A stretch of 64,000 nt of DNA from DATFVA01 sp963832715 (GTDB lineage Bacteria; Bacteroidota; Ignavibacteria; Ignavibacteriales; Ignavibacteriaceae): contig CAWHVB010000002.1 in assembly GCA_963832715.1 (NCBI GenBank), positions 1 to 64,000 on the forward strand, in the 5' to 3' direction. A program made the translations under genes and the position numbers. Positions 9,077 through 18,035 of this stretch are shown piece after piece (position 1 is the stretch's first letter; the number at the start of each line of letters is the position of its first letter). The notes beneath the pieces were generated by a model. It had not been told where the DNA came from and ran no database searches. It worked only from the letters and a program-made list of their open reading frames with translations.

Positions 9077-9100
9077 CCCCGGCGCAGCAATGCGCCGGGG
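9077..9100. other. 10-bp stem hairpin with GCAA tetraloop
   Basis: CCCCGGCGCA, GCAA, TGCGCCGGGG: a perfect 10-bp stem with a GNRA loop, 10 bp from repeat copy 2. There is no T-run, so a plain terminator is unlikely. It could be a single-strand transposition end (IS200/IS605 style) or a REP-like unit. I see no associated gene. Confidence 0.6.
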
Positions 9101-9532
9101 CTACCCGACACCAACACCCGGGTCGGGCAGATCGCCCGGCTCGGCGGCCGCCACCGCTCCCACGTGCACGTGGAGAACGACGTCAAACAGGCCAAGGACC
9201 TCGGCCTGAACAACTGGCCCTCCCGGTTCTGGGCGATCGACCTCGCCTGGACCCAGATCATCGCGCTGGCCGCGAACCTGCTGGCCTGCTTCCGCCAGCT
9301 CGCCCTCCCCGCAGACGAGCTGCGCGACGCCGCCCTGAAACTGCTGCGCTGCCGGCTCTGGCAGCTCCCCGCCCGGCTCACCCGCGGGCATCGCAAACAG
9401 TGGCTGCACCTGCGCGCGGACTGGCCCTGGACCACCACCAACGTGCTCAACACCTGGCAGGCCGTCAAGGCGATCCCCGCACCCACCCACCCAGACGATC
9501 ATGGAAGGACCCTTGAATGGAGCCGACTGTAG
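9101..9532 (+). pseudogene. IS1380-family transposase C-terminal fragment
   Basis: The reading frame contains RVGQIARLGGRHRSHVHVEN and VKQAKDLGLNNWPSRF, then an Ala/Leu-rich helix (IIALAANLLACFRQL) and WPWTTTNVLNTWQAV, the order found in the last third of IS1380 (DDE_Tnp_1) transposases. The catalytic first two thirds are absent. It abuts the hairpin and repeat copy 2 on the left. Its G+C is higher than that of the flippase gene to the right. Confidence 0.7.
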
Positions 9533-9533
9533 C

Positions 9534-10832
9534 TTATCGTCGCCAGGGTAGCTGCGCTAGCAAGAGACGCAGATCATTCCTTCGGACGCACACAAGGGTA
9601 CTGGCCCGCACTCCGAATCTTCTATGCATGAGCGCAATGGCGCACCCCGCTGCAACTAGGCTTCCAACTAAAGTAGCAACTGCGGCACCCATACCGCCAA
9701 ACCTTGGCGCGAGCAGAACGAGAAGCAGCAGGTTGACAGGCGCAGCAACAACAACAGCGTAGCTCCGAAGCTGCGGTTGGCCCCGGCTAACGAGCCCAGC
9801 ACCGGCGACGGAACCGGGTGCTCCTAGTACTGACGACGCAAGCAATACCAAGAGAATGGGAGTCGCTGCACCGAACTCGGAACCGAATAGAGACGGCAGC
9901 CAGATGGGCGCAGTTGAACCAACGATAACAGCTGTCAGGCCGCTCGCTAAAAAGGCTAGTCGCGACGCTGCCGCCAGGCGTTCGTCAGAATTCTGGGACG
10001 CATCCACAGACATCACTACGTCCCGCATCGCAAGACTAATGACCAGCGGAACCTCTGCCACGTTCACGGCCACTACATATAGTCCCAGCTCGCCTATACT
10101 AGACAACGGAGCTAGGAGAACTTGATCCAGTCTGGTAAGGATGATTCCAGCCAGCGAGCCACTCCAAACTCTCATACCGAACCCAAGCAGCAATAAGGAT
10201 CCGGCCTTCTCGCCGCGCGGCAAGGCTGTGACAACCCGAACGTACACAACACCGGCCATCACAGGTGTAGCTGACAATACCGTCGCAGCAGTTTGCACAT
10301 TTAGCTGATCAATAAGCAGCAGTGCAACGATCAGGACGAAGCGCGTGCCCGCCAGGATATACTTCTCCCAGCTTATAATGGCCCACCTTTGAAGACCTGC
10401 GGCGATGCCTCGAGTCGCTCCGAGTGCAAGGCTTGGAATCGCCGCAATACTGCAGTGAATCATTAACGCAGCTAAAGCAGCATCGCCGGACGCAAGGCTT
10501 CTAGCGCTAAAGTAAATGATCACTGAGCAGGTTGCACCCGAAGTGCCAAGTATCAGAAGCGCGGCGCGCAAGGCCGATACTGAGCAGAGGGGGCTTCGAG
10601 CGACGTGATACGTTACTGCGTCTGGAACACCTAAGGTTGCCGTGGCCGTAGCAAGAAAAAGGGGTGCCGTGACGGCCGCGACCGCACCACGGCCATCAAC
10701 GCCCAACGCATGCCCGAGGATCGGTGCCGTAACTATCGCGGCAACCGGCGCAGCCATGTTGCCTACGATCGCAATAGAGATCTGCTGCGCCGTTCGGCCA
10801 TTTTTGGGATTGACCATTACATCGGCGTCCAT
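9534..10832 (-). CDS. Wzx-like polysaccharide flippase
   Basis: 432 residues, about 12 hydrophobic helices, with the N-terminal ISIAIVGNMAAPVAAIVTAP and GVDGRGAVAAV typical of Polysacc_synt-family Wzx flippases. It would move the undecaprenyl-linked repeat unit across the membrane for Wzy polymerisation. It is the last gene of the minus-strand island operon (15746 to 9534), 21 bp after the glycosyltransferase stop at 10854. The stop falls against IS1380 debris, and the last residues may be altered, since the protein ends soon after a basic tail. A second start (MVNPKNG) lies five codons in. Confidence 0.8.
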   Translation of the reverse strand: MDADVMVNPKNGRTAQQISIAIVGNMAAPVAAIVTAPILGHALGVDGRGAVAAVTAPLFLATATATLGVPDAVTYHVARSPLCSVSALRAALLILGTSGATCSVIIYFSARSLASGDAALAALMIHCSIAAIPSLALGATRGIAAGLQRWAIISWEKYILAGTRFVLIVALLLIDQLNVQTAATVLSATPVMAGVVYVRVVTALPRGEKAGSLLLLGFGMRVWSGSLAGIILTRLDQVLLAPLSSIGELGLYVVAVNVAEVPLVISLAMRDVVMSVDASQNSDERLAAASRLAFLASGLTAVIVGSTAPIWLPSLFGSEFGAATPILLVLLASSVLGAPGSVAGAGLVSRGQPQLRSYAVVVAAPVNLLLLVLLAPRFGGMGAAVATLVGSLVAAGCAIALMHRRFGVRASTLVCVRRNDLRLLLAQLPWRR

Positions 10833-10853
10833 GCGCCGCGCATATATGCAACC

Positions 10854-11864
10854 TCATTCATGCTCGACGAGCACCGACTCGATCCGACGCGCCACATCGC
10901 TCCACCTATATCTCTCCGGTGGGGGCCAATCGGCGGGAACGCTCATGGTGGAGGCGACACTCATGGCATACACCCATTCTTCCACAGCGCTCTTATCATC
11001 TACGCCGATTCCGCCGAGACCAACGATCTCTCGAACAGCCCTACAGCCGTTCCAGTACACGACAGGAGTACCACACTGGATTGCCTCCAACGCGGGCAAC
11101 CCAAAACCCTCTAGCAGCGATGGCATCACTAGCGCCGAAGCGTTGCGATATAGAACCGCCAATTCTTGATCGGAAACGAAGGCTCGCATTTCGACGCGAT
11201 CGGCGACGCCTTCGGCAGATGCGAGCGAAAGCGCCGATCGCTGGTCGCCTGTTACCAGTACGGCCCGAGTTTCAGGCAGTCTAGCCAGCGCCTGGAGGAA
11301 GATGGCAGCATTCTTGTGTGGTTTCATGTTACCAACGTAGAGAAAGTACGGCTGTGCGCCCGCTGGACGACCGCCAGGTATTCGAAAGAATGCCTCAGAG
11401 CAGCCGTTGCCAACATTTACAACCGCGGTATCGTCACACCCAATCCACTCCTGGATTATCTCCTTGCTCGTTTCGGATACTGTCAGAACCACACCCATTT
11501 TCAATACGGCCGAGCGGACAACGTGATTATAGTAGTGCGTCTTCCATAGACTAGCCTCAGCAGGAATTTGCACGTGCATTAGATCATGCAGAGTGACAAT
11601 CTGCTTTTTGTGCCCCGGTGCGACGTTGAACCCCGGCGTGTATAGGAGCCTCCCTGTCCGGGACATCAGAAGCCCCGCTGAAACAAAGTTGATAGGCGAG
11701 AGTGGGGAGACGCATGGCGCGAAGGGGGTCCACGCTATAGAGAGTCTTGCAATGACCTCTCGACTGAATCTAGCTATACCATGTTGTCCGCGCCAGCGCG
11801 TATCGATGGCAATTCTCGGTAGTAGACTACCGGATTTCCCGACTGTCATTTGTTTACTAATCAC
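10854..11864 (-). CDS. Glycosyltransferase, GT4 family
   Basis: 336 residues. The start at 11864 overlaps the previous stop by 4 bp; an inner start MTVGKSG lies five codons later. The N-terminus IDTRWRGQHGIARFSREVI is the G-x-GIxR acceptor-side motif of mannosyltransferase-like GT4 enzymes. The C-terminal half has YFLYVGNMKPHKNAAIFLQA and ALVMPSLLEGFGLPALEA (EX7E). It should transfer one sugar during repeat-unit assembly; the sugar is unknown. Confidence 0.88.
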   Translation of the reverse strand: MISKQMTVGKSGSLLPRIAIDTRWRGQHGIARFSREVIARLSIAWTPFAPCVSPLSPINFVSAGLLMSRTGRLLYTPGFNVAPGHKKQIVTLHDLMHVQIPAEASLWKTHYYNHVVRSAVLKMGVVLTVSETSKEIIQEWIGCDDTAVVNVGNGCSEAFFRIPGGRPAGAQPYFLYVGNMKPHKNAAIFLQALARLPETRAVLVTGDQRSALSLASAEGVADRVEMRAFVSDQELAVLYRNASALVMPSLLEGFGLPALEAIQCGTPVVYWNGCRAVREIVGLGGIGVDDKSAVEEWVYAMSVASTMSVPADWPPPERYRWSDVARRIESVLVEHE

Positions 11865-13279
11865 CGGTACGAGCCACCCGCCGGTCGTGGCACTTCGATT
11901 AGGTGCGGATTGATGCCGCCATCACGAACCACAGAACTGGCTAACTGGCGCGGAGTAACGACCGCTACTGCAACGAATACAGCAACCAACGGCATCGTAT
12001 GCGAATCTCCGAAGATTGACGTGTTGTCGCCCATACCATGAACTAGGACCCATGCGAGGGCCGCGAGTACCGCCGCGGGCGCATACGAATTACCGGGCGA
12101 GCACTCTACTTGCAACATCTTGGTGGCAGATGCACGAAGGACCGTGGCAAAAAAGCACGCCGCCAACAATGCACCGGCGATGCCCAGCTGCGCCCAGGCC
12201 TGAATCACAACGTTGTGTGGTGGGTATCTAGGCGATAAGCCTAGCCCTGATGCCATCCGCCCATAGCTGAACTCCCAGCCTCCGAAGCCGAGACCGAGCA
12301 TGGGCGAGTCTGCGAATAGTCTCCACGCCGCGCTCCAGATACCAAGACGAATACCAAGGGTCTCGTTTGATTGTGCAACGAGAAGATACTGTTCTGATAC
12401 ACCACGTGTGACGAAGTAGGTGACGGACCCCGCGAGGCAAATAATCAGTAATGATGTAGCAAGTCTCGTAGACGCACGCACCAGGAGCGGCGCGAGGGAA
12501 ATTAGAACAATGGTTGCCACACATGCCACGATCCCGGTTTTTGACCCCGTTGCCAATACGCCTATCGCGCAGATAAAGGCAAATACAAGATGTCGCCTTC
12601 TGCGAGTGTTCTCCCATACCCAGATGCCCATGCAGAGGCTGAGTCCCAGGAACAGTGAGGCTACATTCCCATTTAAGAAGACTCCACCCGACTTCTCACC
12701 ATCAAGCACGTTATTGGGCGCGTCTGTGTAGAGGTGTGTCGCGGAGTAATCTCCAGCGACGATCCGAGCCCAGATAGAACGAAGAAAGACCTGCTCTGTA
12801 TTTGGAGAGAGCCTGAACAAGACTGTCAGAAATACTTCTAGCAAGACGAAGGGTTGTACAAAGCCAAGAGCAGTAACCAGCTTGTTTGGCGACCTAGCCC
12901 AGACACGCGTAGCGGTTGCGATCAGCATGGCGAAAGCCGTGTACTGCACTGCGACATAAAGTCCTTGCTTATGCCCGATGCTGAAGCATGCGTAGGTTGC
13001 GGAGAGTATTACTAGTCCTACGGCGATCCTCCACGGCAACACTTTGCTGCCGCTCGAGAATCGAGTCAGCCCTGACGGAACCGCCAGTAACACCCACAAA
13101 AGAAACACCGGAAGAGGAAATGACGTAAACGCAAGATGCATCTGCGGAACGGCGAGCGCCAGAGCTACGTAAAGATGGGCTTCATCAGACAAGGAGCCGA
13201 CGATGACCATTAAGGCAGGTAGAACGAGTATCAGGGCGGCGAGCAATGGCAAATCGGCAGCCAACTCAAAATTGCTCAT
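11861..13279 (-). CDS. Wzy/O-antigen ligase-like polymerase
   Basis: 472 residues with about a dozen membrane segments. A large external loop near the C-terminal third carries GIRLGIWSAAWRLFADSPML, GLGFGGWEF and PHNVVIQAWAQLGIAGALL, the Wzy_C/RfaL signature (R...W...GxG, then the His-containing PHN). It would polymerise flipped repeat units. Its ends overlap both neighbours (14 bp with the upstream glycosyltransferase, 4 bp with the downstream one), which indicates translational coupling. Confidence 0.82.
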   Translation of the reverse strand: MSNFELAADLPLLAALILVLPALMVIVGSLSDEAHLYVALALAVPQMHLAFTSFPLPVFLLWVLLAVPSGLTRFSSGSKVLPWRIAVGLVILSATYACFSIGHKQGLYVAVQYTAFAMLIATATRVWARSPNKLVTALGFVQPFVLLEVFLTVLFRLSPNTEQVFLRSIWARIVAGDYSATHLYTDAPNNVLDGEKSGGVFLNGNVASLFLGLSLCMGIWVWENTRRRRHLVFAFICAIGVLATGSKTGIVACVATIVLISLAPLLVRASTRLATSLLIICLAGSVTYFVTRGVSEQYLLVAQSNETLGIRLGIWSAAWRLFADSPMLGLGFGGWEFSYGRMASGLGLSPRYPPHNVVIQAWAQLGIAGALLAACFFATVLRASATKMLQVECSPGNSYAPAAVLAALAWVLVHGMGDNTSIFGDSHTMPLVAVFVAVAVVTPRQLASSVVRDGGINPHLIEVPRPAGGSYR

Positions 13280-14447
13280 CTGCCACCTCTGATGGCCACG
13301 CGCTTCTTTGTGCTCCGGTAACCTTCACAGAGCGGCTTCTTCCCTGCCGGATGACAGAGCCGCAAAAGTTTTGGAGCTTTATTGCGCGGCTACTCCAATC
13401 CATGACCCGCGCCGCGTCGACGCTGTGCTCGTTGACGGCTTGAGGCAACAATGCCAAAATGAGCTCCGCTCCGTGCGAGCTATCGCGCGCGATACTGACA
13501 AGTTCCTGTAGTCCGTTCCTTCCTAAAGATGAGGTCGTTCCTACTACATGCAACCCGGCAGCCAGATACTCGTACAGCTTCATCGGACTACGACCACGGT
13601 TTAAATTGTTATCCTTGAACGGCAATAACCCGACGGAATGCGCTGCCAGAATGCGAGGTGTGGCGTGGTAGGCAACAGGTCCGATTAGCTGCACATTATT
13701 CGGAAGGTGCCGAATCGGTCTTGTCGTTGTGTTTGGTCCGGCCAGAGTGAAGTTGACGTCAGGACAATACGTAGCAACAGCGCGTAGCCAGTCCCAATCG
13801 ATACGGTCGTCTAGTGCTCCGATGTAGACAACACCTGCTCGGTTCCTGCTCCCTGCAGCTCGTCGAGCTGAGTCAAATCGGTCGAACTCGACACCGTTTT
13901 CTAGTATGAGCGTCGGAATGGAGTGGCTAAGCGGTAAGGATGACAGAACCTCAGCCGAGGTTGCGACTATACCGTCGCACGCTTGCAATATCTTCTTCTG
14001 CGCCTTCGCTCGAACACCTTTCTCGTACACATCAGTCGGCCGATAGATAATTGCCCGCGGCTTCGTCAGACACCAAATGTCGACCAGCAGGGGTTCATCG
14101 ATAAGAAGAACGTCAGTTGGTATACTCTTGCCAAGAGTTGATGTTAGTAGCGGAAGCGTTGTCCAAAGTGCGAGGTTCAATCGCCGCCCGGCAGTTAAGT
14201 TGCAGGGCAAAAATGCGAAGGGCACATGAAGATGACGAGAATTTTCATCGACGTGCAGCCCGTCGAGCGCGGAAGCGACGCGACGCCGCACGTTAGAGTT
14301 GCTGACCTTCGCGAGGTGAATTGGAGTGACAGGGGTCGATATGTGACTTACACTGCATCCTAGCTTTGCCAACTCGCGCGACAAGTGGTGGCTGCCAACG
14401 CGAAAGTTTCCACTCTCTGCAGTGTGCGCGGCGAAAGTTATATGCAC
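13266..14447 (-). CDS. Glycosyltransferase (GT-B, family 1-like)
   Basis: 393 residues from a GTG start preceded by AAGGAGG, a near-perfect ribosome site. Readable marks are a short N-terminal MHITFAAHTAES strand, YRPTDVYEKG, a donor-side VVYIGALDDRIDWDWL and the C-terminal SPMKLYEYLAAGLHVVGT. This combination belongs to TuaH/GumK-like glycosyltransferases. There is no clear EX7E; the K-LYEYLA segment takes that place. It is the first gene of the coupled set 14447-9534 and has a 219-bp leader that could hold its own promoter. Confidence 0.78.
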   Translation of the reverse strand: MHITFAAHTAESGNFRVGSHHLSRELAKLGCSVSHISTPVTPIHLAKVSNSNVRRRVASALDGLHVDENSRHLHVPFAFLPCNLTAGRRLNLALWTTLPLLTSTLGKSIPTDVLLIDEPLLVDIWCLTKPRAIIYRPTDVYEKGVRAKAQKKILQACDGIVATSAEVLSSLPLSHSIPTLILENGVEFDRFDSARRAAGSRNRAGVVYIGALDDRIDWDWLRAVATYCPDVNFTLAGPNTTTRPIRHLPNNVQLIGPVAYHATPRILAAHSVGLLPFKDNNLNRGRSPMKLYEYLAAGLHVVGTTSSLGRNGLQELVSIARDSSHGAELILALLPQAVNEHSVDAARVMDWSSRAIKLQNFCGSVIRQGRSRSVKVTGAQRSAWPSEVADEQF

Positions 14448-14666
14448 CGAGCCTCCTTAGGGCTGGATCTAGCTATAAGGACATACGTCTGGTGCGCTGA
14501 AGTCGACTTCTTGATGCGCGTCAATAAAAATGACGGACATCCAGGTGGCGTCACCACCCTTCGTGGCTTTTGGACGTTGATATGCACCACCAATATGTCG
14601 GGTTTTCAGCGACTGGAACAGATTCGGCTACTCGCTCACCCCGGGCGCTACTTTCAGTAAAATGCA

Positions 14667-15746
14667 TTAGGGCGCTACTGATGCGAGTACTTGCCGAAGC
14701 TTGTTGCGAAAGTTCAGTGTGCTAAACGGCGCTGCTGTCTGTTGGATCTCGGTACGATTCCAGTGCGCTCGTCGGCATTCTCGCATACCGTTCGCGAATA
14801 GGCTTGCTTCCTGCTCGGATATCATGATCCCATTGAGGCCGTCGCGCACATAATCCTTTGCGCCTCCGGAGTCGAACGCTAGGACGGGTACGCCGACTGC
14901 CAATGCTTCTATCGACGCAATCCCAAAGTCTTCTTCCCCTGGGAAGATTAGTGCATACGCACTGGCAAGAAGCTCCATTTTCACTCGCTCAGAAACGTGC
15001 CCCATGAACTGCACATTGGCAGGGGCCGTTGACTCTAAGCGATGCCGTTCAGGTCCATCTCCAATAATAACTAACGGCTCACCAGAAATTCGCGCTGCTT
15101 CGATTGCAACATCAGGGCGCTTATACGGAACCAGACGCCCGATCCAGACAAAGTGAGTCGGCTCGCACCTTCGAATGTTTGACCACTTAGCTATGTCGAC
15201 TGGAGGGTGTACCACTTGCGCCGAGCGCCCGTAAGCTCGCTCGATTCTGCATGCTACGGCCGTGGAGTTGGCCAGCAGAACAGTCGGGTGCTTCGCTACA
15301 AATCGATCCCACCGACGGAGAAGTGGGAGGCCCGCCATCTCGCCAGCGACCTGCAATGCGGGATTTAAGCGATCAAGTTCAATGTTTGTGCGCCATAGTA
15401 TGCGCGCTGGGGTATGGTAGTAAACGATCGACGGCCCGTCGAAGCGGAGAGTTGCCGCATGCGCTGCAAAATGTGAGCTAACAAGCAGCGTATCGGCCTC
15501 GATCCTTGCGCTCGCCCAGGACGCCATCATCATCAGCGCGTACCGCTGCCACTTTTGTGCAGCTGCGGGTAGAGATGTAGGCCATAAGGCGCGGACTTCG
15601 ACCTCTGGGAAGTGATGTTGCGCTAAGGCTGGCTCGACTATGCTAGCAACCAGCTGCTCTGCGCCGCTTACGTCAACCATCTCCTGGGCTACCTGCTCTG
15701 AGCCAGCCCAGTTTGTAAGCCACTCGTGTGCCACAGCGACCTTCAT
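14667..15746 (-). CDS. Glycosyltransferase, WbaZ-like GT4
   Basis: 359 residues. The N-terminus MKVAVAHEWLTNWAGSEQV is the signature of the WbaZ/mannosyltransferase branch of GT4. YYHTPARILW follows, then the donor domain with FVWIGRLVPYKRPDVAIEA, IIGDGPE and FPGEEDFGIASIEALAVGVP (EX7E). WbaZ-like enzymes commonly add mannose, but that is family knowledge rather than something the sequence proves. The start is preceded by GGGAGC and overlaps the end of the degenerate stretch upstream. Confidence 0.87.
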   Translation of the reverse strand: MKVAVAHEWLTNWAGSEQVAQEMVDVSGAEQLVASIVEPALAQHHFPEVEVRALWPTSLPAAAQKWQRYALMMMASWASARIEADTLLVSSHFAAHAATLRFDGPSIVYYHTPARILWRTNIELDRLNPALQVAGEMAGLPLLRRWDRFVAKHPTVLLANSTAVACRIERAYGRSAQVVHPPVDIAKWSNIRRCEPTHFVWIGRLVPYKRPDVAIEAARISGEPLVIIGDGPERHRLESTAPANVQFMGHVSERVKMELLASAYALIFPGEEDFGIASIEALAVGVPVLAFDSGGAKDYVRDGLNGIMISEQEASLFANGMRECRRAHWNRTEIQQTAAPFSTLNFRNKLRQVLASVAP

Positions 15747-15955
15747 ATGTCAGCTCCCGCCAGTTTCATGAGCAGGAACGGTCCGCCACGTAGTCGATCG
15801 TCTTTGCGCTCGTCGCGTCCGTGAAAGACGGGCCAGTGTTCAAACCTGAGTGCGGAGTGCTGCCGCTGACTCAGCCGCGTCCTGCAGTGAATTCGATACA
15901 ACGACGATCCGGGCCGCCGCGCGCGCGGACGAGTTCGAGGCAATGGGCAAGGCTT

Positions 15956-16150
15956 GACCGATGACCGCTCTTCGTTCACCAGTTCAGACAGGCCAGGTTT
16001 TGGGATACCTATTGCGCTCCCGCAAAGGTAGTCGGCTCTGGCGTGGCCCACGTGGGCGAGCACGACGCTATGGCCCGCTGTGGCGAGGCAGGCGCCAGTC
16101 GCGGGACAGACGAAGCTATTGCCGATAAGGGCGATACTGCATGCCAGCAC
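15956..16150 (-). pseudogene. UDP-glucose/GDP-mannose dehydrogenase N-terminal remnant
   Basis: About 65 codons read IALIGNSFVCPATGACLATA, then HSVVLAHVGHARADYL and PKPGLSELVNE, which tracks the first 65 residues of UDP-glucose 6-dehydrogenase. The nucleotide-binding GxGxxG has become GNSFVCP, so the fold could not bind NAD normally. After that the frame continues to 15743 in unrelated, low-quality sequence. A good ribosome site (AAGGAGG) remains upstream. The fragment sits at the border between the low-G+C island and the right flank, 15 bp after the kinase stop. Confidence 0.6.
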
Positions 16151-16165
16151 TCGGACGGAGCCTCC

Positions 16166-17726
16166 TTAGCGACTCCTGCCGTGGAGCGGCATCTGACGCG
16201 GGTGAGGTGGAAGAGTGGGGTTAGGGCGGGTGTGCGGAACGGGCCGAGGTGACCGATGAGCACCACCGCCATGACTTTGGGTGGGCGCCGCGATAGGCAG
16301 AGCTTTCACGGGGCTCGTGACAGGTGCGGAGCTGGGCGCCGGTGTCGTCAGCGTTAAGGCGACCGACTGCTCGGTCCGGTAGTAAGAGTTGTACTGCCCG
16401 TAGGCCCGCGGCCCGGTGCTCGGCACCATAGTGAAGACGGTGCCGAGCAGAGACGCGGACACCGCTTCGAGCGCACCGACTGAATCGCGGATCTGATCGC
16501 GGCTGGTGTCCTTGAACCGGCAAACGAGGAGAGCGCCGTCGGTTGCCGGGGCGAGAGCCGCGGCATCGGTCACGGGAAGTAGGGGCGGTGTGTCGATCAG
16601 GATGACGTCGTACTCCCCGCGAAGTTCGTCGAGCAGGGTCTGCATCTGCCGGGAGGCCAACAGTTCACTCGGATTAGGTGGCAGCGGGCCACTGGCCAGC
16701 ACGTCGAAGACTCCGCCGGACCAGTGTTGAATCGCTTCCTGGACGGTTACCTGGCCGGCCAAGGTGCTTGTGAGCCCGATCGACCGCTCCACGCCGAGTA
16801 GGTCGGCAAGCTTCGGCCGGCGCAGGTCGGCCTCGATTGCGAGCACTCGTTGGCCGGCTGACGCCAGGGCGATCGCCGAGGTTCGCGATCGTCGTAGTCT
16901 TGCCTTCGCTCGGCATTGAGCTGGTGACAATAATGATCTTGTGAGGATTGTCGATGTCGATGAATTGCAGGTTCGTACGCAGTTGGCGGAACGCTTCGGT
17001 CCGTGGTGACTGCGAATCCTCGTGCACCGTGAGTGGCCGCTTTCGCACGGCGGCATCGAATGCCATCACTCCGAGGTTCGGTGCCCTCGAGAGCTCGCGG
17101 AGCTGCTCCGGCGAGCGCACCGACACGTCGAGTGCGTTCCGGGCTAAGGCGCCCCCGAAGCCGACGGCCAGCCCGACGAGCAGACCGAGTGGCAGCATGA
17201 CGGGTAGGCCCGTTGACGATGGCTCAGTCGGGGGATCGGCGGGTTGGACGACGCGCACGGCGACGGGGGCGACGCCCGTCGAAAACGCGGGTCGTTCGAT
17301 CTCGTCGACGAGTCGCGGGAACACTGCGCCGACGGCGTTCGCCACGGCGGCGGCAATCTCCGGAGACTCGCCGGTGACGGCGACATCGATGAGGACCGAG
17401 TCGAGCTTGCTCGAAGCTGTGATGTGGCGGGCGACCTCTTCAGGGGTGCCTGTGAGGCCGAGTTTCCGAATGACCTCCTGGCTCACGCGCGTGCTGCTCA
17501 CGAGCTCCACGTAGGAGGTAACACGCTGCTCGGAGAGCTGCGCGCCCTGGTAGGCGGCACTCGCGCTCTCGGCGACCTGCGCCGAGACGTACATCCTGAT
17601 CGTGGCGGTGAACTCGGGCGGACGGACGAGCCACGTTCCCGCGGCGGCGAGGACCGCCACCGCCACGGCAGTCACCACGACGACCCAGCGCTCACGCAGT
17701 ACCCGCAGGTAGTCCTGGATGGTCAA
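16166..17726 (-). CDS. Wzz-BY-kinase fusion (EPS tyrosine autokinase), one frameshift
   Basis: A TTG start (17726, GGGGAG upstream) gives an N-terminal Wzz domain with a helix at about 14-34, an external coil and a second helix before SVRSPEQL. The BY-kinase domain follows: Walker A SSMPSEGKTTT, Walker A' VLAIEADLRRPK, Walker B VILIDTPPLL, and a C-terminal tyrosine cluster YGQYNSYY for autophosphorylation. The frame breaks between Walker A and A' at 16876-16877, where removing one C of a CC pair restores the protein. An error is more likely than decay because every motif survives. With the phosphatase at 19477-20118 it would form the usual kinase/phosphatase control pair of EPS export. Confidence 0.85.
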
Positions 17727-18035
17727 GCGAACGCTCCCCGGTCAGCGGGTAGCCCGCCGAGCGCAGCATCGATCAAGAGTTGATTGGTCATGTCGTAAAG
17801 CCTGTCCGTTCGGGGAGCGACAGCGAGCCGTGTTACCACGCATATCACGAATGATCACGGTGCTGTTACGGAGAATTCTGATAGATCACCAAGATGGACG
17901 AACATCCGGGTCCGCTCATCACTCGTTGTACATGCCCCTTGGTGCGATGATGGCCAGATGGCGGACACATGCTCAACCGCAGCCCGACCCGGGCTCCTCG
18001 CAAATCCATCGGAACTGGTGGTGTGACGTCGTGCG
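17727..18035. other. Intergenic upstream of the kinase
   Basis: No gene seen. Because the kinase and the next upstream gene share a strand, this 309-bp gap should contain a promoter for the kinase and everything downstream. No terminator hairpin for the glycosyltransferase ending at 18036 stands out. Confidence 0.45.

Noticed and set aside
14448..16165. Shared GAGCCTCCTTAG upstream of 14447 and 16150 as a possible repeat
   Set aside because: On the coding strand it is mainly the ribosome-binding sequence AAGGAGGCTC; a chance match is likely.
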